Shown piece by piece: positions 28,635 to 37,997 of a DNA stretch of 64,000 nucleotides; position 1 is the stretch's first letter; each line of letters starts with the position of its first letter. The notes under the pieces were generated by a model, which saw only the letters and a list, made by a program, of their open reading frames with translations, did not search any database and was not told the DNA's origin. The stretch comes from Paraliobacillus ryukyuensis (GTDB lineage Bacteria; Bacillota; Bacilli; Bacillales; Amphibacillaceae): assembly GCF_003315295.1 (NCBI RefSeq), contig NZ_QNRI01000002.1, positions 62,001 to 126,000 on the forward strand, in the 5' to 3' direction. The position numbers and the translations under genes are program-made.

Positions 28635-31295
28635 TTACTGTCTTGTAACATTCCTTCTAATTAATTTTTCTATCTCTACAACTATAAATACAAGGAGACC
28701 CAATAGAATAGGTGGTATCCAGAAAGATAAGTTAATAGATCCAGTGCCGAAGACGGTATGCATAAATGGTGCATACGTAATGAATAACTGTAATACTAAT
28801 AAAATCCCACATACTAAAAAAGCAATTTTATTAGTAAAGAATGTTTTGTTTAATGCAAAATGCGCTGTTCGAACATTAAACAGATAAAACATTTTACCAA
28901 AAACAACAATGTGTAATGTGACAGTACTTGCAAGCGCATGACTGATCCCATTACCTGTCATTAACGTGTGGGTAAGCACACCTGCACCAGCAACAATTGC
29001 TGCAACATAAAATATCCGAAATACGTAATACTTGTTTAAAAATTGTTCATCTTTAGATCTAGGAGCGCGTTGCATAATATCGTATTCTGCTGGTTCATAC
29101 ACAAATGCAAATGAAATCGTAACAGCAGTAACCATGTTAATCCAAAGTAATTGTACTGGGTTTAGTGGCATATCAATTCCTAATAGGATGCTTGCCATAA
29201 CGATAAATCCTTCCGCTGCACTAGTAGGGAGCAAGAAGATAATCGTTTTTTTTACATTGTCATACACCCGGCGCCCTTCCTCGATCGCATCAACAATGGT
29301 TTTGAAGTTATCATTCGTTAAAATCATATTGGAAGCATCTTTGGAAACTTCTGTTCCTTTAATACCCATGGAAACACCAATATCAGCTTTCTTTAATGCT
29401 GGGGCGTCATTGACACCATCCCCTGTCATGGAGGTGATCTCGCCATTTTCTTGTAATGCTTTAACAATTCGGAGTTTGTTCTCCGGACTAGTTCGTGCAA
29501 ACACATCATAATCTTCAATGACATTGGCAAGTTCTTGATCAGTTAATTGATCGATTTCTTTTCCAGTTATAGCTTTGTTCTTTGTGGTAATTCCCATTTG
29601 TTTGGCGATTGCGACTGCTGTTGTTGGTTGGTCTCCTGTAATCATTTTTACTTGAACGCCAGCATGATGCGCGGATTGAATCGCTTGAATTGCTTCCTCT
29701 CTTGGAGGGTCAACAATACCAGCTAATCCTAGGTAAGTCATGTTGCTCTGTAAATCTTCATGGGTCACTTCAGCTTGATTTATATCTACTTGTTTATAAG
29801 CGGATGCAATAACGCGTTGTCCTTTTTCTGCTAATTCCTCCATCTTATCAACCCAGTAATCACGATGAAATGCTTGATCATTTTGTATCATGTTAAATAT
29901 GGCATTGGGAGCTCCTTTGACAAAAATATATCGGGTATCATTAACTTCTGCAAGGGTTGCCATATATTTATAATCCGAATCAAATGGTATCTTATCAATT
30001 ACATCAGCATTGGGGATGTCGATGGATGCTTTTTCAGCTAACGTAATAAAACAACCATCGGTAGGTTCTCCGCTTATGTTCCATTTCCCGTTGTCATCTT
30101 TAAATAGAGCTGCTTCATTCGCAGTTTTGGTAGTTAACAGAAATTTCTGTAGTAAAGGGTCCGTTTCATTATCGTTATGAGTTGCTGTAATGCTTCCAGA
30201 GGGATTATACCCTGTTCCTGTAATTTCGTAGCTTTGGTTAGGTGTGACCAAGGTGGTAACCGTCATTTCATTTTTGGTCAGTGTTCCTGTTTTATCAGAA
30301 TTTATTACCGTTACCGATCCTAGTGTCTCAACAGATGGTAAGTTTTTTACGATGGCATGCTTTTTGGCCATTTTTTGCACGCCAATGGCTAGGATCATCG
30401 ACATAATGGCAGGCAAGCCCTCAGGAATAGAGCCAACGACCATAGCAATGACAGATAGGAAAAGCTCACCGATCGCATAATCGCGAAAGAAATAGGCAAA
30501 TACAAAAAATAAAACGGCAATACCGACGACGGCAATGGTTACCGCTGTTCCGAATTTCTCCGTTTGTTTTGTTAAAGGTGTTTCCATTTCTTTCACTTCA
30601 GCCATACTTCTATTAATCTTTCCGATTTCTGTGTTATTTCCGGTTTCGACTACGATGCCTATACCAGCACCTGAGGTGACAGAAGTACCGGAAAAAGCCA
30701 TGTTTTGTCGATCAGCTAGCATAGTATCTTCAGAAAGTGTGTCCGTTGTTTTTTCGACCGAAGCAGATTCCCCGGTTAGAGCTGATTCTTCTAGTTTTAA
30801 ATTATCCGCATCAATAATACGTAAATCAGCTGGTACCCGATCGCCTGGAAATAAATAAACAATATCCCCTTTGACTAGCTCTGTTGCATCTAATTCTATT
30901 CTTGAACCATCCCGAGCTACCGTAGCTTCGAGGGAGAGCATATTTTTAATACTATCTAACGCTTTTTCTGCTTTGTTTTCTTGGAAATAGCCTATGAGAG
31001 CGTTTACGATTACTACCATACCGATAACGGTAGCGTCGATATAATGATTAATTAGCAGCGTGATAATTGTAGATGCGATTAGCACATAGATAATTACATC
31101 TTGAAATTGTTTAACAAACTTTTTGAGTTTTGATTCTTTTTTTATTTTATTTAGTTTATTTGGACCTTGATCATTTAACCGCTGTTGTGCGGTTTCAGTA
31201 GACAGACCGTGATTTGGATCGACCGCTAACGATGCTTTTACCTTTTCCGCATCATAATGATGCCAACTTCTACTTTTATCTGTTGCTTTTTCCAT
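28635..31295 (-). CDS. Ca2+-type P-type ATPase (P2A)
   Basis: 886 residues. An N-terminal cation-ATPase domain is followed by the TGES actuator loop, the phosphorylation motif DKTGTLT, the nucleotide-domain segment FVKGAPNAIF, and the hinge MTGDGVNDAP. The TM4 signature GSIPEGLPAIMS is that of SERCA/PMR1-like Ca2+ pumps (bacterial YloB, LMCA1), and about ten membrane helices are visible. It exports Ca2+ or Mn2+ at ATP cost. It is monocistronic. Na+ or K+ transport cannot be excluded for bacterial members. Confidence 0.92.
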   Translation of the reverse strand: MEKATDKSRSWHHYDAEKVKASLAVDPNHGLSTETAQQRLNDQGPNKLNKIKKESKLKKFVKQFQDVIIYVLIASTIITLLINHYIDATVIGMVVIVNALIGYFQENKAEKALDSIKNMLSLEATVARDGSRIELDATELVKGDIVYLFPGDRVPADLRIIDADNLKLEESALTGESASVEKTTDTLSEDTMLADRQNMAFSGTSVTSGAGIGIVVETGNNTEIGKINRSMAEVKEMETPLTKQTEKFGTAVTIAVVGIAVLFFVFAYFFRDYAIGELFLSVIAMVVGSIPEGLPAIMSMILAIGVQKMAKKHAIVKNLPSVETLGSVTVINSDKTGTLTKNEMTVTTLVTPNQSYEITGTGYNPSGSITATHNDNETDPLLQKFLLTTKTANEAALFKDDNGKWNISGEPTDGCFITLAEKASIDIPNADVIDKIPFDSDYKYMATLAEVNDTRYIFVKGAPNAIFNMIQNDQAFHRDYWVDKMEELAEKGQRVIASAYKQVDINQAEVTHEDLQSNMTYLGLAGIVDPPREEAIQAIQSAHHAGVQVKMITGDQPTTAVAIAKQMGITTKNKAITGKEIDQLTDQELANVIEDYDVFARTSPENKLRIVKALQENGEITSMTGDGVNDAPALKKADIGVSMGIKGTEVSKDASNMILTNDNFKTIVDAIEEGRRVYDNVKKTIIFLLPTSAAEGFIVMASILLGIDMPLNPVQLLWINMVTAVTISFAFVYEPAEYDIMQRAPRSKDEQFLNKYYVFRIFYVAAIVAGAGVLTHTLMTGNGISHALASTVTLHIVVFGKMFYLFNVRTAHFALNKTFFTNKIAFLVCGILLVLQLFITYAPFMHTVFGTGSINLSFWIPPILLGLLVFIVVEIEKLIRRNVTRQ

Positions 31296-31437
31296 TTATC
31301 GCTTCCTCCATATACTAGTTTTGTTATCCGATTCCCAAGGAACAATTTGAATAAACCCATTGGTAACAAGTAAGTTTCACTAATAATTACGCTTCTCGAG
31401 TCATATACTTTTTAAAGGTGATAGAGGAGGGCTGAGC

Positions 31438-31989
31438 ATGAAACATATTTTACTGATTAATGGTCATCAATGGTACCCACATAGCAAAGGAGAATTAAAT
31501 CAGACTATATTTGAATGGATGAAAGACTATCTGAAACCTAAATTTGAGTTAACCACGACAATTGTGGATCAAGGGTATGAGGTGGAAGCGGAGCGAAAAA
31601 AATTTCTAGATGCAGATGTGGTGATTTATCAAACACCTATTTTTTGGTTTAGTTTACCTGGTAGTTTCAAGTTATATTTTGATCAAGTGCTTAACCGTGG
31701 TACTTTTTTTGACAAAGGGGAAGGTTATGGACAAGGTGGATTACTAACAAATAAATATTATATGTTGTCAACCACATGGAGTGCACCTTTTGAGGAATTC
31801 GCCAACCGTAATGGTTTCTTTGGCGAACGGGATATAGAAGATGTACTAGCTCCATTTCATTACATGCATGATTTTATTGGTATGAAGCCACTTAAAGGTA
31901 TTTCCATTCATAGTGTTTTTAAAGAACTTCAGCTTGATGATTATAAAAAGAAGCTTCAAACCCACTTAACGGAATTATTTCATTTGTAA
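31438..31989 (+). CDS. NAD(P)H quinone reductase, MdaB/YwrO-like flavodoxin fold
   Basis: 183 residues. LLINGHQWYPHSKGELNQT and YQTPIFWFSLPGSFKLYFDQVL are typical of MdaB (modulator of drug activity B) and NQO-type reductases. It performs two-electron reduction of quinones with FAD/FMN, avoiding semiquinone radicals. Ribosome binding site GAGGAGG before ATG. A hairpin follows. It is the third quinone/enal reductase in the window. Confidence 0.88.
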   Translation: MKHILLINGHQWYPHSKGELNQTIFEWMKDYLKPKFELTTTIVDQGYEVEAERKKFLDADVVIYQTPIFWFSLPGSFKLYFDQVLNRGTFFDKGEGYGQGGLLTNKYYMLSTTWSAPFEEFANRNGFFGERDIEDVLAPFHYMHDFIGMKPLKGISIHSVFKELQLDDYKKKLQTHLTELFHL

Positions 31990-32000
31990 TAATGAAAAGT

Positions 32001-32035
32001 AAGGTGATCATCAAGCGAGATGATTGCCTTTTTAT
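32001..32035 (+). terminator. Terminator of the quinone reductase gene
   Basis: AAGGTGATCATC and GATGATTGCCTT pair (two internal mismatches), then TTTTAT. Confidence 0.65.
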
Positions 32036-32154
32036 ATGTGAAAAAGCCTTGTTTATCTGCTAGGGAAATAACGATGTTCTTAAATGGACTTTATGGTAAA
32101 ATAGGATAGATGCGATATAATACGCAATCGTTCGCAAAAAGGTAGGTTTCATTT

Positions 32155-33321
32155 ATGGCGGAAGAGAATATAACAAGAATCATGCAAGAGGGAAAAGAAT
32201 TTATTCTAATTGGGACAGCCCATGTTTCTAAAGATAGTGCAGAACAAGTGAAACAAGTTATCGAACAAGAAAATCCAGATGCAGTTTGCATCGAATTAGA
32301 TAAACAACGGTATGCGTCAATTATGGACGGACAAAAATGGAAAGACATGGATATTTTTAACGTGATTAAAGAGAAAAAAGCATCTTTACTGTTAATGAAT
32401 CTTGCTATTTCATCGTTTCAAAAACGAATGGCCAAGCAGTTTGGGATCGAAGCGGGACAGGAAATGATCCAGGGCATAGCATCAGCAAAAGAAACTGGTG
32501 CCCAATTAGTTCTAGCTGACCGAAATATTCAAATTACATTTGCCCGCATTTGGGGAGGCGTTGGTTTTAAAGGAAAGATGATGCTGCTGGCGCAAGTTTT
32601 TTCAGGTATTTTCACAAAGGAAACAATTACCGAAGAAGACTTAGAAAAAATGAAAAGCCAAGATTCTATTGAAACAATACTGAATGAATTTTCACAGTCA
32701 TTTCCACGATTAAAGACGCCTTTAATTGATGAGAGAGACCAGTATCTAGCCCAAAAAATTAAAACAGCGCCAGGACAAAAAGTTGTCGCTGTATTAGGGG
32801 CGGCCCATGTACCTGGTATCACAAAAGAAATTAAAAAGGATCATGATTTGACTGCTTTAACAAAAGTACCACCAAAATCAAAGTGGCCAAAGATCGTTGG
32901 CTGGTCCATTCCAATTTTAATTATTGCGCTAATTGCGTACACATTTTTTGCTAATCCTAGCGCTGGTTGGCAACAAACGATTAGTTGGCTGTTATGGAAT
33001 GGTTCGTTTTCTGCTTTAGGTGTAGCGATTGCTTTCGGACATCCATTGACGATTTTGACTGCATTTATCGCAGCACCTATTACATCACTAAATCCGTTAA
33101 TCGCAGCTGGTTGGTTTGCTGGAATTGTTCAAGCCTTTATCAAACGTCCGCATGTGTCTGATTTTGAGCAACTCTCAGATGATGTCTTCACGGTGAAAGG
33201 TTTCTGGCGAAATAAAGTGACCAGAGTGCTTTTAATTGTTGTCTTAGCTAACTTAGGCAGTACGTTAGGAACGGTTATAGCTGGTACGGATATTGTTCGA
33301 CTTTTCTTTAATAATTTATAG
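32155..33321 (+). CDS. TraB/PrgY family membrane protein
   Basis: 388 residues. The TraB domain (1-235) has the two conserved GxxH-type motifs, LIGTAHVSKDSAEQV and VLGAAHVPGI, and an ERD-like segment (LIDERDQYLAQ). Three or four C-terminal membrane helices (about 250-385) follow. TraB/GumN relatives are proposed metalloprotease-like or pheromone-inactivating proteins; PrgY of enterococcal plasmids limits peptide pheromone. In this chromosomal setting without a plasmid, the role is unknown; degradation or sequestration of a peptide signal is one possibility. Confidence 0.85.
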   Translation: MAEENITRIMQEGKEFILIGTAHVSKDSAEQVKQVIEQENPDAVCIELDKQRYASIMDGQKWKDMDIFNVIKEKKASLLLMNLAISSFQKRMAKQFGIEAGQEMIQGIASAKETGAQLVLADRNIQITFARIWGGVGFKGKMMLLAQVFSGIFTKETITEEDLEKMKSQDSIETILNEFSQSFPRLKTPLIDERDQYLAQKIKTAPGQKVVAVLGAAHVPGITKEIKKDHDLTALTKVPPKSKWPKIVGWSIPILIIALIAYTFFANPSAGWQQTISWLLWNGSFSALGVAIAFGHPLTILTAFIAAPITSLNPLIAAGWFAGIVQAFIKRPHVSDFEQLSDDVFTVKGFWRNKVTRVLLIVVLANLGSTLGTVIAGTDIVRLFFNNL

Positions 33322-33325
33322 TATG

Positions 33326-33368
33326 TAAAAAAATCATTCTTATTTTGAATAGGAATGATTTTTTTTAT
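33326..33368. terminator. Bidirectional terminator between traB-like and lysR genes
   Basis: AAAAAATCATTCTTATT pairs with AATAGGAATGATTTTTT; T-runs occur on both strands. Confidence 0.88.
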
Positions 33369-33434
33369 AAGATAAGCGACCGTTAGTATGGATGGAAGGG
33401 AATTACAGGTTACTTTTGTCGCTAACGCTTTCTT

Positions 33435-34337
33435 TTACCTATATCTGTCTTGAAGAAGTTGCTGGTGAAACAAATAATTCAAACAGATTTCAACATTCTT
33501 CTTTTCTTTCATAATCGGAGAAACGATACAAGAAAAGGTTCGTGTTAGTTGCCTATCTTTAATCGGTAATTGAACTAAATGACCATCTGTCACCTCTCGT
33601 TTAATAACACTTTGTGAAAGCAAGGAAACGCCTTGTCCTTGCATCACGGTTTCTTTAATCCCTTGATGACTATTAATCGTAAGAAAACCTTTTGCTTTTA
33701 ATGCCTCTTTACGGATCACGTGATATAGATATTCACGCGTTCCAGACCCTTCTTCTCTGGTAATCCAGAATTGATTTTGCAAGTTCTTAATGGACAGTTT
33801 TTCCTTAGCTGCTAAGGGGTGCGTTGGTGCAGCAATGAAGAATAATTCATCTTCCATAAAGGGATAAACCTCTACTTCTGTTTCATTTGTCTGCCCCTCA
33901 ATAAGACCAATGTCAACTTGGAAAAGTTTGACCGCGTCAACGATTTCTTCGGTATTTCCGATTACAGCTTCTAGGATTAAATTAGGATAATGCTTTTGCA
34001 AATCCATTAATAATGTCGGTAAAATATATTCGCCAATCGTGAGACTAGCACCAACGGTTAATTTTCCTGAGACATTGTGATGATGCGTAGCAATTTCTTG
34101 TTTGGCATTCTCAAACATTGTTAATATTTGTTTGGCGCGCTGGTACAGAATATCTCCTGTTGGTGTGACTTGAAACCCTTTTTTTGAACGGTCTAACAAC
34201 TGCGTATCGAATATGGTTTCTAAATTTTTAATATGCAAACTTACACTAGGCTGTGAGATCAATAGTTTGTCTGCTGTTTTAGTAAAATTTTTTATTTCAA
34301 CCAATGTGACAAAGGTTCGTAAAGCATCTAAGTGCAT
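33435..34337 (-). CDS. LysR regulator divergent to yeiH-like gene
   Basis: 300 residues. MHLDALRTFVTLVEIKNFTK and LLISQPSVSLHIKNLE form the winged helix; the effector domain begins near GKLTVGASLTIGEYILPTLL. ATG 34337 is 6 bases after AGGAGG; an earlier ATG is on the Shine-Dalgarno. The effector domain shares SLTIGEY with the regulator at 8104. LysR genes next to yeiH (as yeiE/yeiH in E. coli) usually control that permease, in answer to sulfite or cysteine status. The effector here is inferred. Confidence 0.88.
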   Translation of the reverse strand: MHLDALRTFVTLVEIKNFTKTADKLLISQPSVSLHIKNLETIFDTQLLDRSKKGFQVTPTGDILYQRAKQILTMFENAKQEIATHHHNVSGKLTVGASLTIGEYILPTLLMDLQKHYPNLILEAVIGNTEEIVDAVKLFQVDIGLIEGQTNETEVEVYPFMEDELFFIAAPTHPLAAKEKLSIKNLQNQFWITREEGSGTREYLYHVIRKEALKAKGFLTINSHQGIKETVMQGQGVSLLSQSVIKREVTDGHLVQLPIKDRQLTRTFSCIVSPIMKEKKNVEICLNYLFHQQLLQDRYR

Positions 34338-34450
34338 CTTCATCCTCCTGCTATTAAAAAAACTAATCGTAATCATTAAATATATGTATTTCCTTAATCA
34401 ATTATACAGGCGTAAAGTGATAAGGAGAAGAGCATAAGGATGTGTTAATC

Positions 34451-35461
34451 ATGAGTCAAAAAAATCAAGGGTTCATGCAAGGGATTGCCTTAACCTTACT
34501 ACTTGCAGTCCTTGCGAGATTAATAGCAAAAATCCCCTTTTTATCAATATTAGGTGCGTTAGTATTAGCGATTTTACTTGGTGCACTATGGAAATTTACG
34601 ATCGGAAAAAGAGCAGATTGGGACACAGGTATTACATTTTCAAGTAAAAAACTATTACGAATTGGCATTGTCTTACTTGGTATGCGTCTTAATCTGATCG
34701 ATATCTATCATGCCGGTAGTAATGTGTTCTTGATTGCTGTGATTCAAGTTACGTTTGCGTTGGTGGTTGTTTATACTTTGACCCGCTTCTTCGGCGTGGA
34801 GAAAAAGCTAGGGATTTTAGTTGCCTGTGGTACAGCCATTTGTGGAGCTGCAGCGGTGGTTGCTATTGCTCCAACGATAAAAGCAAAGGATAACGAAACA
34901 GCGATCGGTGCGGCAACGATCGCGGTATTGGGAACCATTTTCACCCTTGTGTATACGGTAATCTATGCTGTGTTGGGGTTAAACACGGTTCAGTATGGTG
35001 TGTTTGCAGGAGGAACCTTGCATGAAGTGGCGCACGTTATTGCAGCAGCTGATATTGGGGGCGCAGCTGCCGTTGATATGGCAGTCATCGTTAAACTAAC
35101 AAGAGTTGCGCTACTAGTACCTGTTGCACTAATTATTGGTTATTTTTATCGAAAAACAGAAGCGCATAACATGGAAGAAAAAGAACCACTATTTTCTTTT
35201 TCTTCGGTACCGTGGTTTATTGTTGGATTCTTACTGATGAGCGGGATCAATTCATTAGGGATTTTTTCAGATCAAGTAGCGGGATATGTGGTGGACTTAG
35301 CGTATCTATTGATCGGCATGGCCATGGCAGGTCTGGGCTTAAATGTTGATTTACAAACATTTCGTAAGTGGGGAACGAAGGCATTTACCGCAGCATTAAT
35401 TGGTTCTGTTTTACTAGCATTACTAGGTTACTTGCTTGTCCATCTCTTTCAGTTACGTTAA
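34451..35461 (+). CDS. YeiH/UPF0324 putative sulfate/sulfite exporter
   Basis: 336 residues with about ten membrane helices. LRIGIVLLGMRL, the CGTAICGAAAVVAIAPTIKA segment and GGTLHEVAHVIAAAD are invariant features of the PSE (UPF0324) family. ATG 34451 lies 10 bases after AAGGA. It probably expels sulfite or sulfate during taurine or cysteine breakdown. The divergent LysR gene and the DsrE/desulfurase-like pair 4 kb away suggest a sulfur theme. Transport has not been shown for most members. Confidence 0.88.
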   Translation: MSQKNQGFMQGIALTLLLAVLARLIAKIPFLSILGALVLAILLGALWKFTIGKRADWDTGITFSSKKLLRIGIVLLGMRLNLIDIYHAGSNVFLIAVIQVTFALVVVYTLTRFFGVEKKLGILVACGTAICGAAAVVAIAPTIKAKDNETAIGAATIAVLGTIFTLVYTVIYAVLGLNTVQYGVFAGGTLHEVAHVIAAADIGGAAAVDMAVIVKLTRVALLVPVALIIGYFYRKTEAHNMEEKEPLFSFSSVPWFIVGFLLMSGINSLGIFSDQVAGYVVDLAYLLIGMAMAGLGLNVDLQTFRKWGTKAFTAALIGSVLLALLGYLLVHLFQLR

Positions 35462-35623
35462 TGCCTGATTGGTTGGGAAAATTTTAAAAAAATTGTAAAA
35501 AAGGCTTGCTAAAATCGTACATGGTGCTATGATAGATTTGCATTTATGATTTTTTCTAAAAGATTGCTAGTTCGTTTCAAAAATTGTAGTTTACTTTTTA
35601 CATGGAGAGTGTGAACCACCATT

Positions 35624-36439
35624 ATGAAAATGGTAACATTTAATGCATTTCGTACGATTGGTATGCCCAATGTTCGTTATATTAAGCCTGACCTGATGTT
35701 TCAAGAGAGCGATAGTATTCAGGAAGCAGATATTTGTTTGTTCCCTGAAACCTGGCAAGTTCCAGCGTTAGTATATGGTTGGAAAAAGGCGATTTTTCCA
35801 AGCATTGAAAGCTTGCAACTTGGTTTTAGTAAAATCGAGATGACCCGTGCACTTTGGACAGTAGCGAAAGAGCATGTCCCTTATACCGAAATTCTAGCAA
35901 ATACAGCGACAAATCGAGCAGCGATTTTAGATACTTTCCCGTTTCCATTCGTGGCAAAAGAAGTGCGAAACTCGATGGGAAGAGGTACATTTTTAATAGA
36001 AAATGAAGAAGAATTTTATGCTTATGCGGACACCAATAGTGTGCTGTATATTCAATCGTACCTCGAAAATGATGGAAAGGATATCCGGATTTGTGTGATT
36101 GGAGACGATGTGTATGCGTCCTATTGGCGCATTGGCCTGGAAGGGGAGTTTTTGCACAATGTCGCCAAAGGTGGCGAACTTTGTTACGATTTTATTCCAC
36201 CTGAAGCGATCAATCTAGTTCGAGATGTTGCGCGAAAACTGAACATTAATCATGCAGGGTTTGATGTGATGATTAGTGATGGGAAGCTATACATTTTGGA
36301 GTTTAATGTGTTGTTTGGTAATCAAGGATTAAAAACACAAGGATTATCTGTTGAACAAGCAATCTATCACTATATTCAAAATCAATTTCATCACCCATTC
36401 CCAACCAGCCCACTTGCATCCAAGAAGACCATTTCTTAA
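35624..36439 (+). CDS. RimK-like ATP-grasp protein
   Basis: 271 residues. The ATP-grasp fold is seen in FPFPFVAKEVRNSMGRGTFL (P-loop lysine region), YIQSYLENDGKDIRICVIGD, and the metal-binding LYILEFNVLFGNQGL. N-terminal KIEMTRALW matches RimK-like ligases. It would join an amino acid to a carboxylate (protein tail or small molecule) with ATP. It has its own ribosome binding site and terminator. The substrate is unknown; there is no partner gene. Confidence 0.82.
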   Translation: MKMVTFNAFRTIGMPNVRYIKPDLMFQESDSIQEADICLFPETWQVPALVYGWKKAIFPSIESLQLGFSKIEMTRALWTVAKEHVPYTEILANTATNRAAILDTFPFPFVAKEVRNSMGRGTFLIENEEEFYAYADTNSVLYIQSYLENDGKDIRICVIGDDVYASYWRIGLEGEFLHNVAKGGELCYDFIPPEAINLVRDVARKLNINHAGFDVMISDGKLYILEFNVLFGNQGLKTQGLSVEQAIYHYIQNQFHHPFPTSPLASKKTIS

Positions 36440-36443
36440 TGTG

Positions 36444-36472
36444 AAAGCACCTAACATATAGGTGCTTTTTTT
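36444..36472 (+). terminator. Terminator of the ATP-grasp gene
   Basis: AAAGCACCT pairs with AGGTGCTTT, loop AACATAT, then TTTTTT. Confidence 0.92.
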
Positions 36473-36542
36473 GTTTAAATAGGTTTGTTCCTAATCAAAA
36501 AGGGTAAAAATTAGAGATATTGTATAAAAGAGAGGGAATACC

Positions 36543-37997
36543 GTGGTGAAACAGCGTACTATCGTTTGGTTTCGTAAAGATTTACGATTACATGATAATC
36601 GAGCTTTCATAGCTGCAGCAAGAAGGGGAGAGGTTGTACCTGTATTTATTTTTGCACCAGAGGAAGAAGATGTCCCGGTCGGAGCAGCGAGTAAATGGTG
36701 GCTTCATCATAGTTTACAAGCACTATCTGAGCAATTAGCCAGTCATGGTATACCTTTACTGCTACGGAAAGGGACAAGCAAAGAAATTTTAACTGATCTA
36801 CTAGCAGAAACAAATGCTGATGCCGTTTACTTCAATACTCGTTATGAACCGGCTATTCGGCGTAGAGATAGTAACTTAATCGATTATTTGAAAGCAAAAG
36901 AGATTGATGTTCAGACTTATACTTCAGAACTTTTGTTTGAACCGGGGTCGATAACAAATAAACAAGGTGAAATATATAAAATATTTACGCCGTTTTGGAA
37001 GCAAGCTAGAACACAATATGTCGCAGCTTCTCAAGCTATCCCACCTACTTTAACATCAGGGGTGCCCGATCAAGTCAGTGTCGGAAAACTGCAAGATTTA
37101 ACATTATTGCCCAACTATCTATGGTACAAAAAATTAAACGCTTATTGGCGGCCTGGCGAGCAGCACGCCCTTGAAAAATGGCAAGACTTCTTAAATACGA
37201 CCATTATGTATTATGATGATGAACGTGATTACCCAGCCAAGGATGGCGTTTCCGGACTGTCGCCATACCTAGCTTGGGGAGAAATCAGTCCGCGGATGAT
37301 GTGGCATGATATTTCAGAATTGCTTGCGTATCAAGATATAAATCAAGAGCAGGAAGCATACGGTCAGGTAGAAGCTTTTTTAAGACAAATTGTATGGCGT
37401 GATTTCGCTTATCACCAATTAGTTAGCTTTCCGCAAGTAATTAATCAACCGTTAAAACCAGAATTTAAAGCATTTCAGTGGTTAGAGGATGAACAAGCTT
37501 TAACGAGATGGCAAAAAGGACTAACAGGCTATCCTGTTGTTGATGCTGGTATGCGTGAATTGTGGGAAACGGGATGGATGCACAACCGAATACGTATGGT
37601 GACTGCCTCTTTTCTCATCAAACACCTGTTAATTCATTGGAAAGAAGGAGCAGCATGGTTTCGGGATACACTCGTTGATCACGATGTCGCCAACAATATT
37701 ATGGGGTGGCAATGGGTAGCGGGATCAGGTTACGATGCTTCTCCATTTTTCCGTATTTTTAACCCGGTTACCCAAGGAGATAAGTTTGATGCAGCTGGTG
37801 ATTATGTTCGGAAATGGGTTCCAGAACTGGCGAGCTTACCGACAAAATATTTATTTGCACCATGGACCGCGCCTAAGGAAGTGCTAGCCGAAGCGGGTAT
37901 TGTGTTAGGAGAAACGTATCCAAATAAAATAGTAGATCACAAGGCGGCACGGGAAAGGGCTTTAGCAACTTATCATGAGATGAAGGAGGTAAAATGA
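36543..37997 (+). CDS. phr: Class I CPD photolyase
   Basis: 484 residues. An N-terminal alpha/beta antenna domain (IVWFRKDLRLHDNRAF) is followed by the FAD-binding helical domain with the signatures GLSPYLAWGEISPR, TGYPVVDAGMRELWETGWMHN and DHDVANNIMGWQWVAGSG. All these are hallmarks of class I cyclobutane-pyrimidine-dimer photolyases, which repair UV damage using blue light. Start is GTG (36543 or 36546). The last codon overlaps the start of the TspO-like gene, so the two are translationally coupled. Confidence 0.94.
   Translation: MVKQRTIVWFRKDLRLHDNRAFIAAARRGEVVPVFIFAPEEEDVPVGAASKWWLHHSLQALSEQLASHGIPLLLRKGTSKEILTDLLAETNADAVYFNTRYEPAIRRRDSNLIDYLKAKEIDVQTYTSELLFEPGSITNKQGEIYKIFTPFWKQARTQYVAASQAIPPTLTSGVPDQVSVGKLQDLTLLPNYLWYKKLNAYWRPGEQHALEKWQDFLNTTIMYYDDERDYPAKDGVSGLSPYLAWGEISPRMMWHDISELLAYQDINQEQEAYGQVEAFLRQIVWRDFAYHQLVSFPQVINQPLKPEFKAFQWLEDEQALTRWQKGLTGYPVVDAGMRELWETGWMHNRIRMVTASFLIKHLLIHWKEGAAWFRDTLVDHDVANNIMGWQWVAGSGYDASPFFRIFNPVTQGDKFDAAGDYVRKWVPELASLPTKYLFAPWTAPKEVLAEAGIVLGETYPNKIVDHKAARERALATYHEMKEVK

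Noticed and set aside
29032-29511. 159-codon plus-strand frame within the P-type ATPase
   Set aside because: It is antisense to a gene with all P-type ATPase motifs, has no ribosome binding site and encodes no recognisable domain.
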